Assembly (NCBI GenBank): GCA_040219275.1
Contig: JAVJSU010000102.1
Span: 186,001 to 250,000 of the forward strand
Direction of reading: 5' to 3'
DNA: 64,000 nucleotides
DNA from: JAVJSU01 sp040219275
GTDB lineage: Bacteria > Chloroflexota > Anaerolineae > Aggregatilineales > Phototrophicaceae
Part shown: one piece after another, positions 8,887 through 18,121 of the stretch
How positions within the stretch are numbered: position 1 is the first letter of the stretch
Layout: each line of letters starts with the position of its first letter
The notes under the pieces: model-generated
What the model was told of the DNA's origin: nothing
What the model saw: the letters and a program-made list of their open reading frames with translations, nothing else
Databases searched by the model: none
Program-made: the position numbers and the translations under genes

Positions 8887-10023
8887 CTACTTGGCTTTGG
8901 CGTACTCTTCGTTCTTTTGATCGTATGACAAAGACAATTCTGTATCAACATCAAAGATGTGCACGTTATCAAGATTGACAACCAACCCCATGCGTGCGCC
9001 GATGCGTGATTTTGTACGCGGGTCAACGCGAGCGATAAAGGTTTTACCACCTTCTTCCAAATAGATAATCATTTCATTACCCATTTGTTCGATCACATCA
9101 ACTGTGGCTTCAATTTGTGCCGGGATGATTCCGGGCGGTTGGTATTCCGCGTCATGAATGTCTTCCGGGCGAATACCAAGAACAATCTTCTTGCCTAAGT
9201 GGGAACGGAAGAGATTGGCTTTGAATTCCGGAATCTTGAGGTCAAATACGCCGGTATCAACGTACATCGTGCCGTCGCGCTCAGAAAGTGTCGCATCGAA
9301 GAAGTTCATGGACGGGCTACCGATGAAACCTGCGACGAAAACGTTACGCGGATTGTGGTACAAATTGTACGGTGAATCAATCTGTTGCAAATCGCCTGCG
9401 CTAAGCACGCAAATGCGCGTACCCATCGTCATCGCTTCGACCTGATCGTGGGTCACATAGATGAATGTGGTTTCAAGGCGCTGGTGGAGCTTGCTGATGA
9501 ATGAACGGGCTTCAACACGAAGTTTCGCGTCAAGATTGGAGAGCGGTTCGTCCATAAGGAATACTGCTGGTTCACGAACGATGGCGCGACCTACCGCAAC
9601 ACGCTGACGCTGACCGCCAGATAGCTGACGAGGACGACGATCTAACAATTGGGCAATACCGAGGCTCTCAGCGGCTTCTTTTACACGCTGATCAATAATT
9701 TGTTTCGGTGTCTTGCGTAAACGCAAACCAAAAGCCATATTGTCGTATACGGTCATGTGTGGGTAAAGCGCATAGCTCTGGAACACCATCGCAACATCAC
9801 GATCTTTCGGTGCAACGTTGTTTACGACGCGATCACCGATAAGAATTTCACCGTCAGTGATTTCTTCAAGACCAGCGAGCATACGTAGGCTGGTTGATTT
9901 ACCGCATCCGGATGGGCCTACGAAGACGAGGAATTCTTTGTCCTCAACACTGATGTTAAGATCGTTGACTACGACAGTACTACCATAGGCTTTCTTAACA
10001 TGATTAAAAGTTACACTTGCCAC
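8887..10023 (-). CDS. ABC transporter ATPase, MalK/UgpC/MsmX type
   Basis: Energises carbohydrate (CUT1-type) import by ATP hydrolysis at the cytoplasmic face. Walker A is GPSGCGKST, the signature LSGGQRQRVAVGRAIV, Walker B VFLMDEPLSNLDAKL, and the switch His lies in YVTHDQ; a C-terminal regulatory TOBE-type domain follows from about residue 240 (PSMNFFDATL, LGIRPEDI). At 378 residues it is full length for the family. The start is GTG, chosen because AGGAGGG (10029-10035) lies 5 bases upstream. No permease or binding-protein gene adjoins it, so it is probably a shared ATPase serving several sugar transporters, as MsmX does in Bacillus. The substrate cannot be told from this gene. Confidence 0.93.
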   Translation of the reverse strand: MASVTFNHVKKAYGSTVVVNDLNISVEDKEFLVFVGPSGCGKSTSLRMLAGLEEITDGEILIGDRVVNNVAPKDRDVAMVFQSYALYPHMTVYDNMAFGLRLRKTPKQIIDQRVKEAAESLGIAQLLDRRPRQLSGGQRQRVAVGRAIVREPAVFLMDEPLSNLDAKLRVEARSFISKLHQRLETTFIYVTHDQVEAMTMGTRICVLSAGDLQQIDSPYNLYHNPRNVFVAGFIGSPSMNFFDATLSERDGTMYVDTGVFDLKIPEFKANLFRSHLGKKIVLGIRPEDIHDAEYQPPGIIPAQIEATVDVIEQMGNEMIIYLEEGGKTFIARVDPRTKSRIGARMGLVVNLDNVHIFDVDTELSLSYDQKNEEYAKAK

Positions 10024-10111
10024 TATTACCCTCCTGAAAAGGTATCTCTGAAAGTAAGATTAACTTTGTCAAATATATTGGGTATTTTGCACAAATATAT
10101 TGCGTAAACCC

Positions 10112-10138
10112 TTGACAATATTTGAAGGACATTATAAT
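10112..10138 (+). promoter_or_regulatory. Sigma-70-type promoter upstream of cinA
   Basis: Consensus TTGACA (10112-10117) and TATAAT (10133-10138) are separated by 15 bases, short of the ideal 17. It reads toward cinA, leaving a leader of roughly 85 bases. Confidence 0.5.
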
Positions 10139-10232
10139 CGGCTTTTTCGTATTTTCCAAAATTTGGTTTCTTTTCTCATAAACGCGTACACTACCATTTA
10201 ACTATGATAATTCAGGTAAGAAGTGAGGCTTC

Positions 10233-11465
10233 ATGTTAACAAACGTAAATGCTGAGATTATTAGCATTGGAACTGAGATTCTATTAGGTGAGTTAACTGA
10301 TACAAATTCTGTATTTATTGCGCGAACATTTCGTGATCTGGGAATCAATATTTATTTTATGACTTCTGTTGGAGACAACGAATCGCGCATCGTCAACGCC
10401 ATTCAACTGGGCATGTCTCGTGCGCAGATCGTGATAACCTGTGGCGGTTTAGGTCCCACAATTGACGACATGACGCGCCAATCGGTTGCGACTGCAACAG
10501 AACGCGGTCTGACATTTCATCAGAACCTATATGATCAAATCGCGGAACGTTTTGCTGGATTTCGTGTAAAAATGACAGAGAACAATCGTCGGCAGGCATT
10601 TCTACCAGACGATGCGGTGGTTATAGAAAATCCTGTCGGCACTGCCCCGAGCTTTATTGTGGAACATGGTGAAAATATCGTAATCAGCTTGCCTGGTGTA
10701 CCACGAGAGATGAAGTTTTTGCTTCAAGAAAAGGTTGTTCCGTATCTTCAGCAAAAATATCAACTTGGGATTATCAAAGCGAGAACCTTAAAAACTGCCG
10801 GTATCGGAGAAAGCACCCTTGATGATCTCCTTGGCGATGCGTTACTTAATTCTGGCAATCCAAGCATAGGGCTAGCGGCACATAGCGGACAGATTGACGT
10901 TCGTATTACTGCCAAAGCTGATAACGAATCGTTAGCTTTACAAATGATTGAAAAAATGGAACTTTCCATTCGAGAACGCGCCGGGCAATTTATCTATGGT
11001 GCGGACGAGGATCGTCTGGAGAATGTCTTTGTTGATACATTAGCGCAAAATCAGCTCACTATTGCAATCGTTGAAGCGGGTTTTAGTACAGGAATTGTGG
11101 AGACAATCCGCAAAGTCAATGCTGATATCTTGGCATTATCTGAGACCTACGGGATCATTGATGATTTCTATACCGCTTATTCGGTAGATAACACGACTTC
11201 GATTCGTGATCTTAGTACGCATGTTGCGCAAAAGATTCAGGCTGAAACCGGCGTTGTAGCAGTCATCGTGATAATTAGCGACCCTAATCTGGATGAAGCC
11301 TCCGACAATGTTGAGGGCACAGTGGTGACCGTGCAATCCGCAGACGATGTACGTACCCGTGTATACGGGTTTGGAGGAAAGTCCGAATTGGCGCGTTTGT
11401 GGGTATCCTCATGGTCAATCTCCGCCGCATGGCAAATGGTTCGAGGGCTTTATGCCTCCAAATAA
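10233..11465 (+). CDS. cinA: CinA-family protein with degenerate C-terminal amidohydrolase domain
   Basis: The N-terminal half (about residues 5-170) is a normal MoCF-biosynthesis-type CinA domain: ISIGTEILLGELTDTNS, CGGLGPTIDDMTR and VISLPGVPREM. CinA proteins repair or hydrolyse pyridine-nucleotide by-products such as ADP-ribose and nicotinamide mononucleotide. The C-terminal PncC-type domain (from about 270) is poorly kept: the family motif around AESCTGG reads VEAGFSTG, and the usual TGIAGP block reads IIISDPN. NMN deamidation is therefore doubtful while the N-terminal activity may remain. Length (410 aa) is normal. The gene overlaps the next one by 14 bases, forming a cluster with two further genes that also lost their active sites. 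Confidence 0.88.
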   Translation: MLTNVNAEIISIGTEILLGELTDTNSVFIARTFRDLGINIYFMTSVGDNESRIVNAIQLGMSRAQIVITCGGLGPTIDDMTRQSVATATERGLTFHQNLYDQIAERFAGFRVKMTENNRRQAFLPDDAVVIENPVGTAPSFIVEHGENIVISLPGVPREMKFLLQEKVVPYLQQKYQLGIIKARTLKTAGIGESTLDDLLGDALLNSGNPSIGLAAHSGQIDVRITAKADNESLALQMIEKMELSIRERAGQFIYGADEDRLENVFVDTLAQNQLTIAIVEAGFSTGIVETIRKVNADILALSETYGIIDDFYTAYSVDNTTSIRDLSTHVAQKIQAETGVVAVIVIISDPNLDEASDNVEGTVVTVQSADDVRTRVYGFGGKSELARLWVSSWSISAAWQMVRGLYASK

Positions 11466-12042
11466 CTTTTTTGATAAGGTACAACACTTAGTGGTAGAGC
11501 AGGAGCTTACCACGTTGCTCTTTATCAATCCCACAATAGAGAAAATGCCATTACCAATCCGGCGGTTTGACGATCCATTTTTGCCGTTCGGTAAAGCAGT
11601 CATCAACGCAACAGGGGATCTAGTGTGTGGTTACATGTTTAACTTTGTAGATTATCTGGCGTTGGGTGCGGCAGGGGCAGTGGCGTTAGAACGTACGATT
11701 GCTTATGCTGGTAATAACCATCTCACGATTCTACATGGCGCATTCTCACACATCAACTATATCCGCTTTCTGGATGTCACTGCATTCAATGCGGATGCAA
11801 TTACGATCATTCCTGAAATAACAAAAAATACATCGTCCGTATCTCAGCAGGTAATTACCGTTGATGGTCAATTATCAGGCATCTATAACACTGAAACTAA
11901 ACGAATCGACGTGGGTTTAGATCACACCACCAATGTACAGATCAATGTTGCAGGTGATGATGTGCTTTATGCTGGTTTTGGAGAAGACTTTAGTGAAGTG
12001 CTTCGCAACAGAGTAGGGGAGTTTAATGCCAGACATCATTAA
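11452..12042 (+). CDS. PyrF-like (orotidine 5'-phosphate decarboxylase fold) protein lacking catalytic residues
   Basis: The start at 11452 is chosen over the longer frame from 11347 because GAGGG lies 5 bases upstream; it overlaps the cinA end by 14 bases and gives 196 residues. The pattern follows bacterial type-2 OMP decarboxylases: FFDKV at the N-terminus, then PFGKAVINATGDLVC, YLALGAAGAVALERTIAY and a FNADAITIIP block. The catalytic elements are gone: GLDP corresponds to FINP, the YKPN lysine to YMFN, and the DAKRGDIGNT loop to LHGAFSHINYI. No stop or frameshift interrupts the gene, so it looks like a retained pseudoenzyme. It overlaps the PyrE-like gene by 17 bases, in the PyrF-PyrE order seen in fused UMP synthases of relatives. 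Assigned by reading family patterns, without alignment. Confidence 0.68.
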   Translation: MPPNNFFDKVQHLVVEQELTTLLFINPTIEKMPLPIRRFDDPFLPFGKAVINATGDLVCGYMFNFVDYLALGAAGAVALERTIAYAGNNHLTILHGAFSHINYIRFLDVTAFNADAITIIPEITKNTSSVSQQVITVDGQLSGIYNTETKRIDVGLDHTTNVQINVAGDDVLYAGFGEDFSEVLRNRVGEFNARHH

Positions 12043-12595
12043 TGAGCTATATAGATGTGGACTCATTCAATTCGGCTTATTCGATGATGCGCCAATTCGC
12101 TTGAGCTTCAAGTTACTTCCGTCATATCCACGTCTACTGAAAAAAGTTGCTGAGAATTTTGTCTTTCTTATCAATGAAACAAATACAGAGTCTCCTTACG
12201 AAAAACTTCTATGTGATATAAATTCACTTTCACTAACGACATTGGTCAGCCAAAGCACAGGAATACCCGTTATTTATGCGCAGGATCGCCATAGTAGCGC
12301 CGCACACGATTTTGTTGGCGCGTATGACGTTGGACACAAAACAGCGTTGATCTGCAATGTGTGGCGAGGTGAGGCAGATAGACATGAGTTGATCGAGAAA
12401 GCAGAAAGAGGAGGATTAATCATAACCGATGTCCTAACCATACTCGATCTGCGTTCAACGCCATCAGAACCGGCAGTTCGCGTGGCTTCTCTATGGACAA
12501 TCGAGCAATTGTTAGAGGATTTACTTGATGAACATCTAATCAATACTCGTCAGGTGCAGTTGGTCACTGAATGGAAACCAACCACACCTGAGTAA
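12026..12595 (+). CDS. PyrE-like (orotate phosphoribosyltransferase fold) protein lacking PRPP loop
   Basis: The beginning (ELYRCGLIQFGLF, then LPSYPRLLKKVAENF) and the middle (TGIPVIYAQDRHSS, GLIITDVLTILDL) follow orotate phosphoribosyltransferases of the Chloroflexota type. The residues that make the enzyme work are missing: the KSG substrate motif reads DDAPIR, the PRK lysine region reads AQDRH, and the PRPP-binding VDDxxTTGG loop corresponds to ICNVWRGEADRH. The start has AGGGGAG five bases upstream and lies inside the preceding gene, so the two are translationally coupled and probably bind each other. Together with the PyrF-like protein it forms a paired pseudoenzyme unit of unknown role. 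Confidence 0.68.
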   Translation: MPDIINELYRCGLIQFGLFDDAPIRLSFKLLPSYPRLLKKVAENFVFLINETNTESPYEKLLCDINSLSLTTLVSQSTGIPVIYAQDRHSSAAHDFVGAYDVGHKTALICNVWRGEADRHELIEKAERGGLIITDVLTILDLRSTPSEPAVRVASLWTIEQLLEDLLDEHLINTRQVQLVTEWKPTTPE

Positions 12596-12602
12596 TTCGT
12601 AT

Positions 12603-14405
12603 TTAAGAGTCGTCATCGAGGGTGAGCAATGCCATGAAGGCTTCCTGAGGGACTTCCACAGAGCCAATCATTTTCATGCGTTTCTTACCCTTCTTCTGCT
12701 TCTCCAGAAGTTTCTTCTTTCGAGTAATATCACCACCATAACATTTGGCAAGCACATCTTTACGCATCGCCTTCACGTTTGCGCGAGAAATAACACGTTT
12801 GCCGACGGCGGCTTGGATCGGCACGACAAACATCTGCCTCGGAATCAGGTCTTTCAGTTTCGTGACGAGTTTCTGCCCTTTATGGTAAGCAGTATCTCTA
12901 TGCACGATGATGGCAAGAGCATCTACCGGCTCATTATTTACCAACACATCCAATTTCACGAGATCTTCTGCACGGTATTCAAAGAATTGATAATCCAAAC
13001 TTGCATATCCGCGTGACACACTTTTAAGTCGGTCATAAAAATCAACGATCACTTCAGATAGTGGCATCGTGTAATGAAGTACCACGCGCTTGGCATCAAG
13101 ATACTCGGTGGTTTCATAGATGCCGCGCTTCTTAATCACAAGATCCATAATCGGGCCGATATGTTCTTGCGGTGTATAAACCTGTATCTTCATCCATGGT
13201 TCATGAATTTCGCTCACTTCGTTTTCTTCTGGTAGGTGAGCGGGGCTATCAATCGAAATCTGCTCACCGTTATGCTTCACAATGTGATATTCCACACTTG
13301 GGGCAGTGGCGATAATGTCTAAATCATATTCACGCTCAAGACGTTCCTGAACGATGTCCATGTGGAATAAGCCAAGGAACCCGATACGAAAACCAAAATT
13401 AAGCGCCTGAGAATTTTCCGGTTCATACACAAGTGCGGCATCATTCAGCTGTAATTTTTCCAGCGCATCCCGCAAATCTTGATATTCATCATTGTTCGTC
13501 GGGTAGATGCCGGCGAATACCATTGGCTTTGCTTGCTTGTATCCGGGTAGGGGTTTATCCGTACCGCCGTTAAAGAGCGTAATAGTATCGCCCACACGAC
13601 ATTCCTGAATGGTCTTTAAGCCGGTTGCAACATACCCGACCTCACCCGCGCCCAAGACCTTTACTGGTTTCATTAATGGGCTAAAGACCCCAACTTCTAC
13701 AGGTTCAAACTTCGCCTTAGTATTGTAGAGCTTAAGAATATCACGCTCATTAATTTCTCCATCGATAACACGAACATAAGCGATCACGCCTTTGTAGGAG
13801 TCATAATGTGAGTCAAAGACCAGCGCACGCAACGGGGCATCCGGATCGCCACCCGGAGGGGGTACTTTTTCAATGACCGCTTTAAGTACATCTTCGACGC
13901 GAATCCCGCTCTTGGCTGAAATTTGGATCATTTCATCGGCATCAACACCGAGCAAATCTTCAACCTCTTGAGCAATGTCATCCGGTCTTGCCGCCGGTAA
14001 ATCAATCTTATTGATAACGGGGATCAGTTCGAGGTCTTGCTCTAGCGCGAGATATACATTGGAAAGTGTTTGCGCTTCAATGCCCTGACTAGCATCAACA
14101 ACAAGCACAGCACCTTCACACGCTTGCAATGCACGGCTGACTTCATAGGTGAAATCCACATGCCCCGGTGTATCAATCAAATTCAGGATGTATTCTTCAC
14201 CTTCGTGCATATACATCATACGCACCGCAGATGCCTTAATGGTTACACCGCGTTCACGCTCAAGATCCATACTGTCAAGCAGTTGTGCTTGCATGTCTCG
14301 ATCACTGACGGTGTGGGTTAATTGCAACAATCGATCAGCAAGGGTACTTTTACCATGATCGACATGGGCAATAATCGAGAAATTGCGAATATTTTTACGA
14401 CTCAT
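12603..14405 (-). CDS. lepA: Elongation factor 4 (LepA)
   Basis: A ribosome-associated translational GTPase that back-translocates or remodels stalled ribosomes. The 600-residue length is standard. It has AHVDHGKST (G1, 13-21), RERGVTIKAS (G2), DTPGHVDF (G3) and NKIDLP (G4), the EF-G-like domains, and the LepA-specific C-terminus ending KGKKRMKMIGSVEVPQEAF. It is convergent with the PyrE-like gene, only 7 bases away, and follows tlyA by 60 bases on the same strand. Confidence 0.98.
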   Translation of the reverse strand: MSRKNIRNFSIIAHVDHGKSTLADRLLQLTHTVSDRDMQAQLLDSMDLERERGVTIKASAVRMMYMHEGEEYILNLIDTPGHVDFTYEVSRALQACEGAVLVVDASQGIEAQTLSNVYLALEQDLELIPVINKIDLPAARPDDIAQEVEDLLGVDADEMIQISAKSGIRVEDVLKAVIEKVPPPGGDPDAPLRALVFDSHYDSYKGVIAYVRVIDGEINERDILKLYNTKAKFEPVEVGVFSPLMKPVKVLGAGEVGYVATGLKTIQECRVGDTITLFNGGTDKPLPGYKQAKPMVFAGIYPTNNDEYQDLRDALEKLQLNDAALVYEPENSQALNFGFRIGFLGLFHMDIVQERLEREYDLDIIATAPSVEYHIVKHNGEQISIDSPAHLPEENEVSEIHEPWMKIQVYTPQEHIGPIMDLVIKKRGIYETTEYLDAKRVVLHYTMPLSEVIVDFYDRLKSVSRGYASLDYQFFEYRAEDLVKLDVLVNNEPVDALAIIVHRDTAYHKGQKLVTKLKDLIPRQMFVVPIQAAVGKRVISRANVKAMRKDVLAKCYGGDITRKKKLLEKQKKGKKRMKMIGSVEVPQEAFMALLTLDDDS

Positions 14406-14465
14406 GCCTTATTCCGTTCCAGATAACTATGGGGAAATTATACCAGAAGCGAATTCCACAATATA

Positions 14466-15251
14466 CTACAGACTAAGAATCTCGTAAATTCGCTTTTCGA
14501 GGTCAAATTCAACTGATATATTCTGATCTTTCGTCAGGTATATCAAAAATTCAATATTCCCGGCGGGACCTTTAAGTGGCGAAAGGGTTAAGCCCTGAAT
14601 ATAAAAGCCAGTATCCTCAGAGAAGGCGCTAATCTCCTGAATGACACGGGTATGAATATCCGGATCACGGACAACGCCCCCTTTGCCCACATCGCTCTTG
14701 CCTGCTTCAAATTGTGGTTTGATAAGTGCTATTACGCTACCAGTTGGCTTTAACCAATTTTTGATGGGTGGTAAAAGCAAGCGTAGCGAAATAAATGATG
14801 CGTCAACCACAACAAGATCAATAGGCTCGTCCAGTTGCTCAATATAACGGGCGTTAGTGCGCTCCATAACGACGACACGCGCATCTTGCCTCAGTCTAAA
14901 ATCAAGTTGTCCGTAACCGACATCAATGGCATACACTTTGGTGGCATCATTTTGCAGTAGGCAATCAGTAAAGCCACCCGTGCTCGCGCCGACATCAGCA
15001 CAGATTAACCCTGAAACCTCAAAAACGAAATCTTCTAACGCACCTGCGAGCTTTTCTCCACCACGACTCACGAATTGTGGCTTCGATTTTACCGTGAGCA
15101 CATCATCATCTGTAATTCTTAATCCGGGCTTGTCTTTCATTTCACCATTAACCAGCACTTCACCCGCCATAATCATGCCACGGGCTTTTTCACGGCTCGG
15201 CGCAAACCCTCGCTGGAATAATTCAATATCTAGTCTTTGTTTTTCAGTCAT
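14466..15251 (-). CDS. tlyA: TlyA-family rRNA 2'-O-methyltransferase with S4 domain
   Basis: An N-terminal S4 RNA-binding domain (RLDIELFQRGFAPSREKARG to about residue 65) is followed by an FtsJ/RrmJ-like methyltransferase: SAM motif ADVGASTGGFTDCLL (about 82-96), VVVDASFISL and LIKPQFEAG, giving the K-D-K-E type active site. TlyA enzymes methylate cytidines of 16S and/or 23S rRNA, and some also have haemolysin-like reports. At 261 residues it is full length. The start lies 9 bases after the protease gene stop, suggesting co-transcription from the 19024 end. Confidence 0.92.
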   Translation of the reverse strand: MTEKQRLDIELFQRGFAPSREKARGMIMAGEVLVNGEMKDKPGLRITDDDVLTVKSKPQFVSRGGEKLAGALEDFVFEVSGLICADVGASTGGFTDCLLQNDATKVYAIDVGYGQLDFRLRQDARVVVMERTNARYIEQLDEPIDLVVVDASFISLRLLLPPIKNWLKPTGSVIALIKPQFEAGKSDVGKGGVVRDPDIHTRVIQEISAFSEDTGFYIQGLTLSPLKGPAGNIEFLIYLTKDQNISVEFDLEKRIYEILSL

Positions 15252-15260
15252 GTTTATTCG

Positions 15261-17516
15261 TCAATCACGGGTTAGGGGAATTTGTATTTCCAATGGATTT
15301 GGCGTATCTTCGTCTACCACCACACCGTCTGCGGAAATTGGCAAATAGCCCTGTGCAGAAATCATAACGCTATAGGGCGCGTCAAATTGTAATGGACGGT
15401 CTAATTGAAAGCGTCCATTGCGATCCGTTACAGCGAGCGAATAGACCTGTGTGGCAAGCCATGTGAAATCTTCGACAGAAAACTCCTCGCTAATCAGGAT
15501 GAATGTTACGCCGGGAATACCCTGTTGTGTGTCCGCATCCACAATTTGACCGCCTAATTGAATTCCTTCTGCCTGAGCGAAGAAATCGATAGGGAGCTGT
15601 CCAATACCGACAACAACATTATCGAATAACAGGGGAACGGAGTTGATTTGTAACTCAAGACGATATTCACCATCGGGAATACCCTCTGCACTACGCAAAC
15701 GAACCATAAAGTTTTGCCCACCGTTTTGATTACTCCACGGGAGTGTCTCTTCATAAAAAGTCTGATCGTCAACGAGCCAACGCATCGTCCACAATGTACC
15801 GGGGGAAATCTGTTCCCAATCAAAAAGCGCATAGATGTCACGCACGGTATTCGGGAAATTCGGTAAGTCAACCGCATTCAAAGCATCGGCAGGGGATGCG
15901 GCGGTTACGAATCGAATATTGGTGAAAACTCGTGGAACAGGTCCGCCCGCGGCTCCGGCAACCGTAAAGTCCGAAGTCGCGGCAAGTGCATCGTTGATAT
16001 ATAAATCCAGACGATATCGACCCGGAACAAGACCATTTTCCGCCAGTAGCGTAATCGAACGTGACCCATTTTCTCCCTCACTCCACGACTCTTCATCCTG
16101 TCGGCTAATTTCAAGGTCGTTAAAATGCCAGATTTGCGTCCATCTAACATCAGGGTTCATATTCTGGAAGAGAAAACGAGCGGTGACCTGATTACCGGTG
16201 GGTAAGACATAACCCGTCCCGAAAAAATTGCCGCTATCCGAGATGCCAAAGAGAATGTTGCTAAAACTAGGGTCGTTAGCGGGAGAACCACCTATGAGAA
16301 TGCTATTGCTTCCGCTAGCAAGCCCATTGATAAACAATGTGAACTCATAGAAGCCGTTAATCCACGATTGCTCATTACTACCGATATACCACAATCCGCG
16401 CTCGCCACCACTCCAGCGAACAGGAGCAAGGCTAAACCGCGCATTAGGTCTTCCATCAACTGTTACACGGAGTTCGTAAATCGTCTCTGGTGTCATATTT
16501 TCATAATCGAAGAACAGAAACAGACTTCCCGGATTAGCGGGTAGGTTATTGACAACGCGGGTGGGCATTCCTTCATTAACGGCTGTCGAAAAGTAAAGAC
16601 GATTGAAGGCAGGTTGTCCAGCGACGGTGGAAATCAAGTTCGTATCTGATAATTTTTCAACTGCAACACCAATTGATGCGGCGCGTATAAGGGGAGACGC
16701 AAAATTCGATGGGCGCAACGCATTGATGAACCCACCAACAGGGACACAGATATCAGTTCTGTTTACGAGTCCATCACCATTTGTATCTTGAATCGTAACG
16801 CAACTATCATCGGAAATTGTAGAAATGACCGGCGCAGTCGTAGGTATTCCGACCAATTGACCGGCAACATTATAGACACCTCCACCTGTCATCGTTCCAG
16901 AAATCCCTAAATCTTCATCGGGGGTTTCTACCTTAATCCATGCGCGATCCGGTGCGCTCGGTTCCGTCACAAAACCGTTGACAACACTTCTACGAATCTC
17001 TACGGGTGAACCGTTAATATCTGGATACCCAAGGACAATTAAACTGCTGTCTAATGTGATTTGAGAAGAGTCCGCAAGTTCGACAAAGGGCAGGGCAAGT
17101 GTTCCCTGTTCGATCCTCCGCCCATCAAGATTGCGGTCAATTTGAAGCAATGCAATATCTAAACCTTCATCTGCCTGTACAACACTGGCGCGATAACTTG
17201 CAATAGGTGGCGTGCCAGCGCGGGTCGTGAGGGCAATGATGATTTCCTCACCGGCACAATTTCGATTGGGGACGGTATTGTGTGCATTCGTGAGGATCAA
17301 ACCATCTCTACTGACGATTGACCCTGATCCCACACACGTAATTGAATCATCCGTATCATTTCTTGTTTGAATAATATATACGGTAGCGCGTTGAATACGA
17401 TCGAGATCAAAGTCCTCTGAAATGATCTGCGCGTTACTCATGTTGACAACCAGAATAACGCTGACACATAAGAGCAAGGCGGTTAATTTGGCGATTTTCG
17501 CTCGCTTGGATAGCAT
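15261..17516 (-). CDS. Secreted S1C-like (trypsin/HtrA fold) protease with Thr at nucleophile position and C-terminal carboxypeptidase-regulatory-like domain
   Basis: A signal peptide (residues 8-29, ending near NAQ) is followed by a trypsin-fold domain: GSGSIVSRDGLILTNAH with His79, EGLDIALLQI with Asp120, and the block TMTGGGVYNVAGQLVGI, which aligns with the usual xxSGGPLVNxxGxVVGI. The nucleophile position is Thr210, not Ser. DTNGDGLVNRTD (244-255) is a calcium-loop-like (dockerin-type) insert. Several beta-rich repeats follow (blocks around TxRWLVDDQ, RLDLYINDALA, RLELQINS), then a carboxypeptidase-regulatory-like domain from about residue 655. It acts outside the membrane. The gene follows the 200-aa anchored protein with a TAATG overlap. 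A Thr nucleophile is not typical of S1C, so activity is uncertain. Confidence 0.82.
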   Translation of the reverse strand: MLSKRAKIAKLTALLLCVSVILVVNMSNAQIISEDFDLDRIQRATVYIIQTRNDTDDSITCVGSGSIVSRDGLILTNAHNTVPNRNCAGEEIIIALTTRAGTPPIASYRASVVQADEGLDIALLQIDRNLDGRRIEQGTLALPFVELADSSQITLDSSLIVLGYPDINGSPVEIRRSVVNGFVTEPSAPDRAWIKVETPDEDLGISGTMTGGGVYNVAGQLVGIPTTAPVISTISDDSCVTIQDTNGDGLVNRTDICVPVGGFINALRPSNFASPLIRAASIGVAVEKLSDTNLISTVAGQPAFNRLYFSTAVNEGMPTRVVNNLPANPGSLFLFFDYENMTPETIYELRVTVDGRPNARFSLAPVRWSGGERGLWYIGSNEQSWINGFYEFTLFINGLASGSNSILIGGSPANDPSFSNILFGISDSGNFFGTGYVLPTGNQVTARFLFQNMNPDVRWTQIWHFNDLEISRQDEESWSEGENGSRSITLLAENGLVPGRYRLDLYINDALAATSDFTVAGAAGGPVPRVFTNIRFVTAASPADALNAVDLPNFPNTVRDIYALFDWEQISPGTLWTMRWLVDDQTFYEETLPWSNQNGGQNFMVRLRSAEGIPDGEYRLELQINSVPLLFDNVVVGIGQLPIDFFAQAEGIQLGGQIVDADTQQGIPGVTFILISEEFSVEDFTWLATQVYSLAVTDRNGRFQLDRPLQFDAPYSVMISAQGYLPISADGVVVDEDTPNPLEIQIPLTRD

Positions 17517-18118
17517 TACTGAAACTCCAACGTTTCAAGGAAACGATCAAAAATTTCTATATCTTCTTGGTAGGTGCGGGCATCAGTGAGGAAGGTGATT
17601 GAAATTGCTTGTCCACGCCTGATCGTGACAACATCGACACCAATGACAACCGTAGGCAGACTCTCTAATGATGGGTTGGGATCCGTAGCAGTAAAGGTAT
17701 ACACCATACGTGCGCCGGAAATGTCATTCGGTAAGGCTACGTCTGGCTCGATCTCGAACGGGCGATAGGTTGCGAGGTTTGCTAGCCTCAATGAACGCGC
17801 CAGAAGGATATTCCATGCGTCTGTATTTTCACTAATTGGATCAATGCCGATCTGGATTGTCGTTTTATACCCCACGCGGGTCATATCTCGAACCCGCACC
17901 AAATATTCATCAGAATTTTCGTCTCTTAGCCAATTTTCGGGGTAACGAATCAGTAACCCTGCTTGAATATTCGTGAAAGATACATTCGTGCTAAATGCGC
18001 TATTCCGTGCGTTGATCCCGGCGATTAGCGCAATAAGGGCGATAATAAGTGTGATGTAATGACTCCAACGTTGAACACGCGTGAGTTCTTGAACAGCATT
18101 AATTTCGACTATGGACAT
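17516..18118 (-). CDS. Membrane-anchored extracytoplasmic protein, PsbP/DcrB-like fold suspected
   Basis: I do not recognise a named family. Residues 18-36 form one transmembrane helix (YITLIIALIALIAGI), followed by a 160-residue outside domain. The motif GLLIRYPENWL and the ending IEIFDRFLETLEF resemble the opening and closing elements of PsbP/DcrB-like domains, which is an inference. It overlaps the protease start by one base (TAATG) and lies 3 bases after the PrsW-like gene, so the three are surely one operon and may form an envelope proteolysis or sensing unit. Confidence 0.7.
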   Translation of the reverse strand: MSIVEINAVQELTRVQRWSHYITLIIALIALIAGINARNSAFSTNVSFTNIQAGLLIRYPENWLRDENSDEYLVRVRDMTRVGYKTTIQIGIDPISENTDAWNILLARSLRLANLATYRPFEIEPDVALPNDISGARMVYTFTATDPNPSLESLPTVVIGVDVVTIRRGQAISITFLTDARTYQEDIEIFDRFLETLEFQ

Positions 18119-18121
18119 GGC

